Shown here: positions 1 to 9,530 of the stretch, piece by piece | Layout: each line of letters starts with the position of its first letter | Position numbering within the stretch: the first letter of the stretch is position 1 | NCBI GenBank assembly: GCA_003171315.1 | Contig: PMYE01000114.1 | Location: 1,872 to 42,050, forward strand | DNA: 40,179 bases | Reading direction: 5' to 3' | Source: Acidobacteriaceae bacterium | Lineage (GTDB): Bacteria > Acidobacteriota > Terriglobia > Terriglobales > Acidobacteriaceae | Program-made: the position numbers and the translations under genes | Notes under the pieces: generated by a model | Database searches by the model: none | What the model was told of the DNA's origin: nothing | What the model saw: only the letters and a program-made list of their open reading frames with translations

Positions 1-284
1 GCCAAAATTCGCTCAGGATGACAGCTTATTTGTGATGCGAACTTCTGACTCACCACACTAGTGATTGTCATCGCAAAATATGCGGCGCTTCCCGCAGAAA
101 CTGCGTGGAGTAAGTCGTGATCGCCTCAACGCCCATGAATTTGTGGCAGGATCGGAGGATTCCATCCCATATGGAGAGTCGAGATGTGGCGCGGTGGTTT
201 AGGAGCCGCCTATCTGTTTCCGGCCCTTTCGTATGCCGGTGCCTCATTAGCTGCTCCCTGCTCCGTTTCCACATCCCGCTCGTC

Positions 285-318
285 GAACCTGGACATGCGG
301 ATTTCCCGCATCCGGCTC
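285..318 (-). ncRNA. Group II intron domain V (34-nt catalytic hairpin)
   Basis: Reverse complement GAGCCGGATGCGGGAAATCCGCATGTCCAGGTTC is exactly 34 nt, with GAGCC/GGTTC ends, a GAAA loop and a 2-nt 3'-strand bulge, located just downstream of the maturase ORF on the same strand. Confidence 0.8.
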
Positions 319-330
319 ACGGAGGAAACT

Positions 331-1053
331 TCACGACTTCGCCCACGAAAAGCTGGTTGTCCGCTGTGAGAGCCGGATCAGGCCAAGTTGCTGGTCGATA
401 TAGCGATCCGAAAAACGGTGGATCGCTGGCCAGTGCACTTGGTGTTTTCTGCACAGCCACTGACGAAGCCTTCGGCGGGCATGTCGTTCAATTACCCGAT
501 AGGCTTGGCTGACTGGACCGAGGCAGAAGTAGTTAGCCCATCCGTTCATTGTCCGGTTGAGTGATTCCACCACCTTCTCCGGCTCCAGCGGGAGCTTTGT
601 CCGTCCGGTCTCGGTACTGATCACCGCACAGATACGCATCACGCGCTTCTTCGACGGTACCGTGCCCAGATAGGCCCGTCCCGTCTGCGGTGAAAAGCAT
701 CGTCCAAACGTATATCCCAGAAAATCGAACCTCTCTTCCGGCAGCCTCGCAACCCGCGTCTTGCTTTCGTTCACCGTCAGCTTCAGCTTGGTCATCATGA
801 CCCGCATCGCGGCCAGAGCTTCTTCTGCTCTGCCCCGACAACAGATCACCAGATCATCAGCGTAGTTGACGATGCACGCTCCCAGACGTCTTTCGTGTCC
901 GAGTTTCTTCCACCCCAACACGAACCGGCGCATGTAGATATTGCTGAGCAGTGGACTGACCGGAGAACCCTGTGGGGATCCTCGGCCCTCATCCCGATTG
1001 CGCGTATTCCGATGCTTCTTCCCGCGCATCGGGTTCATCGTGACGAACCTGAC
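331..1053 (-). pseudogene. 5'-truncated group II intron reverse transcriptase/maturase (C-terminal part only)
   Basis: RGSPQGSPVSPLLSNIY, NYADDLVICCRG, FDFLGYTFGRCFSP and the maturase-like NGWANYFCLGPVSQAYRVIERHARRRLRQWL. The N-terminal RT blocks are absent and the frame hits a stop at 1054-1056. Confidence 0.85.
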
Positions 1054-1235
1054 TTAAGAGACTCGAGATCACGCCCGAGATAACCGGTTTATGGCAAGTG
1101 GAAGCCCGTAAAGATCCCTCTTTTGCACGCTATATTGATTTAGACATCCAGTACTTAAATAGATGGAGCCTCTGGCTAGACATCAAAATCTTGCTGAAGA
1201 CAGCAATTGTAACATTTGCCGGAACCGGCCAGTAA
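1053..1235 (+). pseudogene. 3' remnant of an exopolysaccharide polyprenyl glycosylphosphotransferase (bacterial sugar transferase)
   Basis: Hand translation in frame 1053: LKRLEITPEITGLWQVEARKDPSFARYIDLDIQYLNRWSLWLDIKILLKTAIVTFAGTGQ*. This matches the well-known family C-terminus (RLxxxPGITGLWQV...NWSLWLDLKILLxT). In-frame stop at 1050-1052; not in the ORF track. Confidence 0.82.
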
Positions 1236-1314
1236 GGTAAGATTCAACCTTCGACGCACCATCGCATCAGCTGAGCCGTCATTGAGGAACGTAGGCTCAT
1301 CCGAAAAGTTAGCT

Positions 1315-4300
1315 TTAATTTGCAGATGCTGCTTGTGCGCAACCTGGTGTTACCAGCCCGGTCGGCAGATTTGTCACGCTGCACAGCCATTGCGGGTATA
1401 GAGGGTCGTAGGCCGGTGTGCTGCTTGGTATCTGATAGCCGTAGCCCTTCGCTGCCGCATTTGTCGGCGTAAAGTTGGCAATCAGCTGCGCCATACAAGC
1501 CGACACACTGACGGTGCCATTGCAAGACGGCGCGCCCGGATTTACCGGGTTAGTGAAAGTGGGATTCATATCCGTAACCAAGTTCGGCCCGGATGAAAAG
1601 CCGGCGCTGTTGTACGTTCCCACATTGTTTCCCAGAGCGCTATAGGCATACGTCGAGTAAATCTTATCAGTGGCGTTACCGTTGGAAATCCAGTACGCAT
1701 ACGCTTGGCCGCTGGCGCATCCGGGAGTTGACGCTTGGACGACGGCCAAATTCTGATCGATCAGCGTGTACTCGCCTGGATTAGGAGAATTGTTCAGCGC
1801 GATTTGACCACAGGGAAGTGGGGTCAGAAGAGAGGAGGAGTAGTTGCCGTAAGCCGTGTTATGCTCGACGTAGACGTTTGCGGCTGTATTCCCACCGCCC
1901 CCCTCAACAACCCCTGCAGCACCATTGAAAACCGTGATGTTGTTATCGACGACGATCTGTTGATTGTAGGCCGAAGACAGGCCTTCTTGCGATCCGTCCA
2001 GCGTGTCGAGAATGATTCCGCTTCCGTCATACGCGCATCCGGCAGGATCGACGTTATCGAACGAGAAGTTCCCGGCTATGTAGAGGTGTGTCCCCGCTAG
2101 CGAGTCGGAGGCAATCGGTTCATAGACGCTCATCCCTGAATAACATTCTGTGTTCGACTGCGCCGCATTGTAGGCGATATTCCCAATGATCGCCACATAG
2201 TCGAAACTTGCGCTTACGGTAGTATTTGATAGCCCGATTCCTGACGCTTCGCATCCATTGGCGATGTTGTCCGCAAAAATAATGTGGTGAATTGGCATAG
2301 TGCTGTAGGCGGTGAAGCAGGCAGCATAGTTATTCCCGCCGCTGGTTGTGACTTCGAAGCCCTGCACGCCCCAGTAAGACTTTCCGATCTGGATGCCAGG
2401 CTGCCCTGATGGTGAATTGATCTTGCAGCCGTCGAAAGTAGCACACTTCACCCACGCCACATTGTTTCCCGCGGCGCACGTTACGATCCCCCATTCCCAG
2501 GATTGGAAGTTTCCGGATGAGTAGGTTCCTGCCTCCGCTGTCAACACATCACCGCAGTTGACAGAGTGATTTGGCGTGAGCCACGGTGTAGTCGGGGACA
2601 GGCCGTTGTTGGAGTCGTTGCCGCCGGCCGAGGCTGGGGCAAGGTAATACGTAGCGCCGGGAGGCGGCAAAATTGTCACGGATGCTGAGGCAGATTTGGT
2701 TGTATCCGAAACGCTGGTTGCGGTAATGGTCACAGCTGCAGGAGACGGTACAGCGGCAGGGGCGGTATAGAGCCCGCTCGAGGAGATCGCACCGCAAGTT
2801 GCTCCGCTGCAGCCAAGCCCCGATTCCGTCCATGTGACTGCCGTGTTCGACGCGCCGGTGACGGAAGCTGTGAATTGTTGAGTGGTGCCGGTAGTGACCG
2901 ACGGGTTGGTGGGAGTCACGGCGACGGAGACCGCTGGCACCGGCGTACCTGTGCCGCTCAGGCCAATCACCGCCGTACCGTTGGCCGAAGAGTTGCTGGT
3001 GATGGTCAGTTGACCTGTCGCGGCACCCACGGCGGTGGGATCGAACGATATATCCACTGTCGTCGCTTGGTTCGGTGTCAACGTTATGGGGAGCGCAGGC
3101 CCCGACAACGTGAAACCGGCGCCCGTCAGCGTTATTCCGTTAATCGTTACCGGTGCAGTGCCGGTGGAGGTCAAGGTTATCTGCTGCGTCGTCGGAGTGT
3201 TGACGACGACGTTGCCAAATGCCACGCTGGCGGGGTTGATGGTCAGCGCGAGTATTGTCGCATTCAGCTGCAGTGTATAGCTAGTGAACATGCTGCCCAC
3301 GCTTGCTGTTATCGTCGCCGTCTGAGCTGTCGCCACCGAGGATACGGTGGCCGTGAACTCAGCGCTGGCCACACCCGCCGGTATTGTCACCGTACTCGGC
3401 ACCGTTACAGTCGAATCGCTGCTTGACAGGTTCACCGTCAAGCCGCCACTAGGCGCCGCAGCGGTCAGGGTCACAGTGCAGGTATCCGTTCCCGCTCCCG
3501 TTATGGTTCCGCTACTGCAGGATAGCAGGCTCAACGCCGCGTTCACGGTGACGGAGACGGAATCTGTGGCCGTTGCGTAGTCGGTAGTGTCGGTCGGCGT
3601 GAAGGTCGCTGTGATGGTGTGGGCGCCCGAGCTCAGCACGGTGCCCGCCGCCGGCGAGTAGCTGAAGGCGCCGGCTACGGTTGAGGTAGCGTCAAGCTGA
3701 GTGCTGCCCAGAGCCGTTCCGTAGGTAATGGCGGCTGGGGAGTTCCAAAAGATCGCGGGCGTTGCCTTGTTCACAACCTGAGTAATCGCGCCAGATGTGA
3801 TGGCGGCGTAATTGCTGTTTCCTGGCCAGTTTGCGGTAATGGTGTGGGATCCCGCGATCAGCGAACTCGTTGTGAGCGTCGCAATTTCCCCATTTATAGT
3901 GGCAACGCCGATGGAGATGGCGCCATTATAAAATGTTACAGTGCCCGTGGGGCCGCTGGAGATTGTGGCCGTGAAGGTCACTGTGCCGCCGTATGTGATT
4001 GGCGAGTTGGAAGTCGCCACAGTTAGCGTTGGCACCGATGCGTTCAACTGCATGACAAAGGTCTTGGTGGCACTGCCCGCACTGGCCGTCAGCGTCACCG
4101 CCTGAGCGGTCGTCACTGGGGACACCGTAGCCGTGAATCCTGCGCTAGCCGCACCCGCCGGGACTGTCACCGTGCTCGGCACCGTCACCGCCGAACTGCT
4201 GCTTGACAGGTTCACAATCAGCCCGCCGCTTGGCGCCGAAGCAGTCAGCGTCACCGTGCAGGCGTCCGTGCCCGATCCCGTCATGACCCCGCTACTGCAG

Positions 4301-5364
4301 GATAGCGCGCTCAACGCCGCCGGCGCCGCCGTTCCTGCGCCGCTGAGACTGATTACGGTCGAGCTGCCTGTGGAAGAGTTGCTGGTGATGGTCAACTGAC
4401 CCGTCACCGCGCCTGCGGCGGTTGGCTCAAACTCTACATCTAGCGTCGCCGCCTGGCCCGGATTCAACGTCGCCGGAAAGGTGATTCCTGACACCGTAAA
4501 GCCAGTACCCGTTAGGGCTGCCCCGTTGATCGTTACCGGCACAGTACCGGTCGACGTCAGGATCACGGGCTGCGGCGCAGCCACCGTGTTCACCACCACA
4601 CTGCCGAAGGCCACACTGGTCGAGTTGACGCTAAGCGTGGGCACTGCCGCGCCCAGCTGCAGGGCGAAAGTCTCAGACACGCCGCCCGCAGTGGCCGTTA
4701 GCGTCACCGTCTGCGCGGTGCTGACCGAAGATGCCGTAGCCGTGAACCCGGCGCTGATTTTGCCGACGGGTACCGTCACCGTGGACGGCACCGTGATCGC
4801 GCTATTATTACTCGCCAGACTGACCGTCAGGCCGCCGCTACCCGCCGCCGCGCTCAGGGTCAGCGTGCAGGCATCCGCGGCTGACCCTATTAGGGCACTG
4901 CTGGTGCAGCTCAACGAGCTCAAGATTGCTCCGCCGGCGGTCGCGCCCGTACCTCTGAGGCCGATCACCATTGCTCCGCTGCTGGAGGCGTTGCTGGCGA
5001 TCGTTAGCTGACCCGTTGCCATCCCCGCAGCGGCCGGATTGAATTGCACATTCAAACTATAGGTTCCACCAGCGGCTATGGTGACAGGGAGGTCGCTCGG
5101 ACTAACAAGGGAGAAGGACTGCCCAGTTAGGCTGAGTTGAGTAATCTGGACCGGCGCCGAACTCCCATTTAATAGAGCGAGTGGAGTGCTCGCCGTTTGG
5201 CCGAGGGACACAGCCCCAAAGGTGACTGTGTTGGGAGATGCAGTGAGGGCTCCCGTACCTGCTCCGTTCACCACAAAAATGCCGCCGCAGCCTGACAGGG
5301 CGAAGAGGATCCAGCAGGACGAGACGATGAGTAGAACCGTGCACCAGTAGTTGAGGCGACACAT
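1315..5364 (-). CDS. Very large secreted lipoprotein: repeated choice-of-anchor/ASPM-SPD-2-Hydin-like and Ig-like domains plus C-terminal right-handed beta-helix-like region
   Basis: Start re-assigned to MCRLNYW... with TM-like segment and lipobox LSGC. Repeats of xxxVAFGxVxVNTxxxQxITLTSTGTAPVTI..GLSGTGT. C-terminus YYLAPASAGGNDSNNGLSPTTPWLT... beta-helix style. Confidence 0.8.
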   Translation of the reverse strand: MCRLNYWCTVLLIVSSCWILFALSGCGGIFVVNGAGTGALTASPNTVTFGAVSLGQTASTPLALLNGSSAPVQITQLSLTGQSFSLVSPSDLPVTIAAGGTYSLNVQFNPAAAGMATGQLTIASNASSSGAMVIGLRGTGATAGGAILSSLSCTSSALIGSAADACTLTLSAAAGSGGLTVSLASNNSAITVPSTVTVPVGKISAGFTATASSVSTAQTVTLTATAGGVSETFALQLGAAVPTLSVNSTSVAFGSVVVNTVAAPQPVILTSTGTVPVTINGAALTGTGFTVSGITFPATLNPGQAATLDVEFEPTAAGAVTGQLTITSNSSTGSSTVISLSGAGTAAPAALSALSCSSGVMTGSGTDACTVTLTASAPSGGLIVNLSSSSSAVTVPSTVTVPAGAASAGFTATVSPVTTAQAVTLTASAGSATKTFVMQLNASVPTLTVATSNSPITYGGTVTFTATISSGPTGTVTFYNGAISIGVATINGEIATLTTSSLIAGSHTITANWPGNSNYAAITSGAITQVVNKATPAIFWNSPAAITYGTALGSTQLDATSTVAGAFSYSPAAGTVLSSGAHTITATFTPTDTTDYATATDSVSVTVNAALSLLSCSSGTITGAGTDTCTVTLTAAAPSGGLTVNLSSSDSTVTVPSTVTIPAGVASAEFTATVSSVATAQTATITASVGSMFTSYTLQLNATILALTINPASVAFGNVVVNTPTTQQITLTSTGTAPVTINGITLTGAGFTLSGPALPITLTPNQATTVDISFDPTAVGAATGQLTITSNSSANGTAVIGLSGTGTPVPAVSVAVTPTNPSVTTGTTQQFTASVTGASNTAVTWTESGLGCSGATCGAISSSGLYTAPAAVPSPAAVTITATSVSDTTKSASASVTILPPPGATYYLAPASAGGNDSNNGLSPTTPWLTPNHSVNCGDVLTAEAGTYSSGNFQSWEWGIVTCAAGNNVAWVKCATFDGCKINSPSGQPGIQIGKSYWGVQGFEVTTSGGNNYAACFTAYSTMPIHHIIFADNIANGCEASGIGLSNTTVSASFDYVAIIGNIAYNAAQSNTECYSGMSVYEPIASDSLAGTHLYIAGNFSFDNVDPAGCAYDGSGIILDTLDGSQEGLSSAYNQQIVVDNNITVFNGAAGVVEGGGGNTAANVYVEHNTAYGNYSSSLLTPLPCGQIALNNSPNPGEYTLIDQNLAVVQASTPGCASGQAYAYWISNGNATDKIYSTYAYSALGNNVGTYNSAGFSSGPNLVTDMNPTFTNPVNPGAPSCNGTVSVSACMAQLIANFTPTNAAAKGYGYQIPSSTPAYDPLYPQWLCSVTNLPTGLVTPGCAQAASAN
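3301..4920 (-). repeat. Diverged intragenic nucleotide repeats encoding the Ig/choice-of-anchor modules
   Basis: Recurrent blocks near 3430-3530, 4200-4310 and 4800-4920 (e.g. ctgcttgacaggttca..gtcaagccgcc..ggcgccg..gcagtcag..gtcac..gtgcagg). Confidence 0.7.
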
Positions 5365-5923
5365 TTGAATACAGCCGCGAGCACGGCGGCGCTTCGATCG
5401 CAAGCCTCTGTTGCAGGACGACCCAATGTAGCTTGCAGAATCGAGATCCGGTGGGGCGGGGACCAGAACTCCGTGCACGGCTTCACCTCTGCGAGTACTT
5501 GGAGAATCAAGTACTCACGGGCCCTCACTTCCTTTTCGGAAGACGTCAATCAGAGTTTAGCAACGCTGTCGGCACTTAGGTAACCATTTAGTGTTACCTT
5601 TAGATTACTTTGGTGTTGTCTAGCTTAAGCGTTTTGTATTTATTACTTAGGGCAGAACGACGTCCATTGAATGCCGCAGATCCACTCGGGGCGAGCAGAC
5701 TTGGGGCCTTAGGGGGTGTCGATTGGTGCTAACGGTGAGCCTTGGACGCGGCTCCATCGAGTAACCCTTTTCGCTTGTACTTTGGTTTATCAGATGTGCA
5801 CTTTAGGCCTCTGACTATTCGCCACAAATTGAGCTAGAATTGCTGAAAGTCAAAGCCAAAACTTTCCCACGGATCCCCACAGGCTGACGAGCCGCTTCAC
5901 GATTTCGCTTCGAGTGGAAGGCT

Positions 5924-7687
5924 ATGAAGATCATTGGAATCAGCGGGTTGGAGAACTCAGTTCCCTTCAAGCGGGCAACGTGGCCGGGCCTCGAGGAACG
6001 CGAATACCGCATAGCCCAAGGAATGGATGCGGCCGCTGCGCTAGTCATCGACGGCCAATTGGTTGCCGCTGCCGAGCAAGAGCGATTCAACAGAAAAAAA
6101 CACTCCGGAGAGTTTCCCATCGATGCCGTCCGTTTCTGTCTGGCGGAAGCTGGAATGTCTCTCGAGGAAGTTGACGAACTGGCCCATGGATTCGACTACG
6201 AGCCTTATCGCACCGTTTACTCCCAAGATAAGGTTTCGGCCGCGCTGTTCAGGGAAGTTTTTTCAAAAGAAGCGCTTCTCGCCCAGGTGCGCCGCGATCT
6301 GCCGGGGTTTCCAGAACAGAAGGTCCATTGCGTTAGGCATCATCTGGCGCATGCAGCCAGCGCGGCATTCACATCTGGTTGGGATGAATGCCTTGTCATT
6401 GTGAACGACGCGATGGGTGAAGTTGAGTGTCTCAGTGTCCACGATTTCCACGACGGAAAACTCGACGGTATCTACTCACTGAGCGCGAATGACTCCATCG
6501 GCATCCTCTATTCTCTTGTGACGCTGCAACTGGGTTTTGACTTCAACTCCGATGAATACAAAATCATGGGACTGGCTCCCTACGGTGACCCTTCCCACTT
6601 CAGGCCGTTTTTCGAACAAGCCGTCGAGCTTTGCCCGAATGGGACGATTCGAATCCCGATTCTCAGATTGAATCGAACGCGCGAGGAGCGTGAAGGCTAT
6701 CTTGCAACCCGCGCTTGGCTTGACCAGCACCTGATCCCACGCAGGCGGCCGGATGAAGAATCAGTCAGTTCCATCCATGAGGATGTAGCGGCCGCATTGC
6801 AGGAGTGTCTGGAGCACGTGATCATGCACATTTGCGGGCACTTCGGAATGAAGACAGGGCTCCGGCGTCTAGCGCTAGCGGGCGGCGTTGCGTTGAATTG
6901 CACAGCCAACGGGAAGCTGATGCATTCGGGTCTTTTCGACGAAGTCTATGTACAGCCAGTGGCAGGCGACGATGGCTCTGCGCTCGGAGCCGCCCTATAT
7001 CGAAATTCGCTCGCCCAGAAGATTCCAATCAGCCGATTTCCGGCCCCTCTCTTCGGGCCCCAGTTTTGCAGTTCCGACGTGGAAAAGGCTCTTCATCGCT
7101 TCGACGGGAAGATCCAGTTGAAACATTTCGACACAGTGGAGGAGACTTGCGCGCGTGCTGCGCGCCTCATCGCTGATGGACGCGTAATTGCATGGTCCCG
7201 GGGCCGCATGGAGTTCGGCCCGCGTGCGCTTGGAAATCGAAGCATTCTTGCCGATCCTGGTCGCGCAGAGATGCGTGATCGCATCAACGCAATGGTGAAA
7301 AAGCGTGAAGCCTTCCGCCCATTCGCGCCCGCTTGCACCGTCGAGGAAGTTCATCGCTGGTTCGAAGTGGCTCCAGGGACCGAAATGCCGTACATGATCA
7401 GCATTGTTTCTGTCCGCCCAGAGGTTCGAACGCAACTTCCAGCCATCACTCATGTCAACGGCTCGGCCCGTCTTCAAACTGTGTCTGAACGCGACAATCC
7501 CGACTTTCACGCTCTTCTCCGCGCCGTCGGCGAAGTCACGGGAAAGCAGGTCGTCCTGAATACGAGCTTCAATGTGAAAGGACAGCCCATCGTAAACACG
7601 CCCGAGGAAGCGATCGAAACGTTTCTCGGAACAGGCATCGAGGAGCTTTTCCTGGAGAACTTCCATGTCAGTCGCTGCGTCCCTTGA
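5924..7687 (+). CDS. Carbamoyltransferase, NodU/CmcH/TobZ family
   Basis: MKIIGISG...GMDAAAALVIDGQLVAAAEQERFNRKKHSGEFP, HHLAHAASAAFTSG, EYKIMGLAPYGDP, LALAGGVALNCTANGKL, GRMEFGPRALGNRSILADPGRAEMRDRIN, FRPFAP: diagnostic family motifs. Confidence 0.93.
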   Translation: MKIIGISGLENSVPFKRATWPGLEEREYRIAQGMDAAAALVIDGQLVAAAEQERFNRKKHSGEFPIDAVRFCLAEAGMSLEEVDELAHGFDYEPYRTVYSQDKVSAALFREVFSKEALLAQVRRDLPGFPEQKVHCVRHHLAHAASAAFTSGWDECLVIVNDAMGEVECLSVHDFHDGKLDGIYSLSANDSIGILYSLVTLQLGFDFNSDEYKIMGLAPYGDPSHFRPFFEQAVELCPNGTIRIPILRLNRTREEREGYLATRAWLDQHLIPRRRPDEESVSSIHEDVAAALQECLEHVIMHICGHFGMKTGLRRLALAGGVALNCTANGKLMHSGLFDEVYVQPVAGDDGSALGAALYRNSLAQKIPISRFPAPLFGPQFCSSDVEKALHRFDGKIQLKHFDTVEETCARAARLIADGRVIAWSRGRMEFGPRALGNRSILADPGRAEMRDRINAMVKKREAFRPFAPACTVEEVHRWFEVAPGTEMPYMISIVSVRPEVRTQLPAITHVNGSARLQTVSERDNPDFHALLRAVGEVTGKQVVLNTSFNVKGQPIVNTPEEAIETFLGTGIEELFLENFHVSRCVP

Positions 7688-9521
7688 ACGGTCGCGGGAG
7701 GTGGCGCGAGACGGCAACACGGTCGCCGATCTTTTCTCCCAGCAGGTCGCACGCACCCCCGACCTGGTAGCCGTGATTGCAGGTGAACGCCAATTGAGCT
7801 ATGAAGAACTCGAGAGGCGCTCCTCTGTTCTCGCGTCCAATCTTCAGGCCCTTGGCGTCGTGCCCGACACACTCGTCGGCGTTGCCATGGAGCGATCCGA
7901 GATTCTCGTCATCAGCCTGCTCGCAATTCTCAAGGCCGGAGCGGCCTACGTTCCACTTGATCCAGGTTATCCCGCGGAGCGCCTCGACTGGATCATCGAG
8001 GACTCGGCGATGAGAATTCTGCTGAGCACTCGAAAAACACTGGAACGACTTTCACTCGATCAGCGACGAATCAAGATTGTTGATGCCGAGGCAGCATCGG
8101 CGACAGACTGTACACCAGGTGCCATCGTATCCTCTGCCACTGGCTCAAGTCTCGCCTACGTGATCTATACCTCCGGTTCTACAGGAAAGCCGAAGGGTGT
8201 CATGGTCGAAAACCGGAATGTCGTCAGCTTTTTTGGCGGAATGGATCAGGCTATCGGTTGTGAGCCGGGCACATGGCTTGCCGTTACGAGCATTTCCTTC
8301 GACATCTCCGTCCTGGAACTCCTCTGGACACTCTGCCGGGGATTCACCGTGGTGGTCCACGCAAATGAAGATACAGCCGCGATTGTCGACGAAATGGAGC
8401 GCCACTTCGTGACCCATCTGCAAATGACTCCGTCGCTGGCGCGGATGCTTGCGCTCGACGCACGGTCCTTTGCGGCGCTCGGCTCACTCAGACAGTTGCT
8501 GCTCGGCGGCGAGGCCGTGCCTGTTTCCCTCATTCAGCAGGTGCGCCAGGTAGTCAAAGGAAAGATTTACAACATGTACGGGCCGACCGAAACCACCATT
8601 TGGTCCACGACCTGCCGCATCAAGGAGGTGAGCGGGACGGTACCCATCGGCTGGCCCATTGCAGGCACTCAAGTGCACCTGCTGGACGTACAGATGAACC
8701 CTGTTCCTCAGGGTGATATCGGAGAATTATTCATTGCCGGAGACGGCGTGGCCCGTGGCTATTGGAACCGTCCTGATCTCACTACTGAGCGCTTTGTGCG
8801 GGTTCCTTCGCTCTCGCCACGGCCGATCTATCGTACCGGCGACTTGGCTCGATGCTTGCCTGACGGGAGCCTGGAGTTCCTGGGCCGTGCCGATTTCCAA
8901 ATCAAGCTGCGCGGCCATCGTATCGAGCCCGGTGAAATCGAGACCGCTCTCGAAGAATGTCCCGGCATCCGTCAGGCTGTTGTTGTGCTGCGTGAAGAGA
9001 GGCCGGGCGACACGCGCTTAGTGGCCTACCTGGTCAGCGCAGGCCGGGATGGCCTTGCAGGCGTTGATCTGCGCGATAGGCTTGCATCGCGCCTGCCGGA
9101 CTACATGATTCCGTCAAATTTCGTTTTTCTGCCGTCTTTGCCTCTCACCGCGAACGGCAAGATCGATCGTAAGGCCTTGCTCAATTTGCCGCCTCCGAGT
9201 CCATCCGGGAGCGAAGCCGAGCTAACATCCTCGCAACTGCCTTCCAGTGAGATGGAGAAGATCGTCGCCGGCGTTTGGCAAGAGGCTCTGGGAATCCCCT
9301 CGGTCGGAGTCGATGCCAACTTTTTCGACCTGGGCGCTCACTCTCTCACGGTTGCTGAGGTGAACGCGAAGCTCGAGCAAGCGCTCGGCCGCGAAGTCGC
9401 GCTGGTGGACTTGTTTCAGTTCACCACGGTCAAGACCCTTGCCGCGCATCTTGCTGGAACCAAGCCGCGCGTCACCTACTCTGACCGCGCTCAGCGCCGA
9501 AGGAAGGTCAGGCAATTTTAG
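7665..9521 (+). CDS. Stand-alone NRPS adenylation-PCP didomain (no condensation domain); predicted Gly-type specificity
   Basis: A-domain cores YVIYTSGSTGKPKGVMVENRN, NMYGPTETTIWS, YRTGDLARCLPDG, GRADFQIKLRGHRIEPGEIE, NGKIDRKAL; PCP FFDLGAHSLTVAEV. 23-nt overlap with the upstream gene; RBS-like ggagaa before the ATG. Confidence 0.93.
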   Translation: MSVAASLERSREVARDGNTVADLFSQQVARTPDLVAVIAGERQLSYEELERRSSVLASNLQALGVVPDTLVGVAMERSEILVISLLAILKAGAAYVPLDPGYPAERLDWIIEDSAMRILLSTRKTLERLSLDQRRIKIVDAEAASATDCTPGAIVSSATGSSLAYVIYTSGSTGKPKGVMVENRNVVSFFGGMDQAIGCEPGTWLAVTSISFDISVLELLWTLCRGFTVVVHANEDTAAIVDEMERHFVTHLQMTPSLARMLALDARSFAALGSLRQLLLGGEAVPVSLIQQVRQVVKGKIYNMYGPTETTIWSTTCRIKEVSGTVPIGWPIAGTQVHLLDVQMNPVPQGDIGELFIAGDGVARGYWNRPDLTTERFVRVPSLSPRPIYRTGDLARCLPDGSLEFLGRADFQIKLRGHRIEPGEIETALEECPGIRQAVVVLREERPGDTRLVAYLVSAGRDGLAGVDLRDRLASRLPDYMIPSNFVFLPSLPLTANGKIDRKALLNLPPPSPSGSEAELTSSQLPSSEMEKIVAGVWQEALGIPSVGVDANFFDLGAHSLTVAEVNAKLEQALGREVALVDLFQFTTVKTLAAHLAGTKPRVTYSDRAQRRRKVRQF

Positions 9522-9530
9522 GAGAACTCG

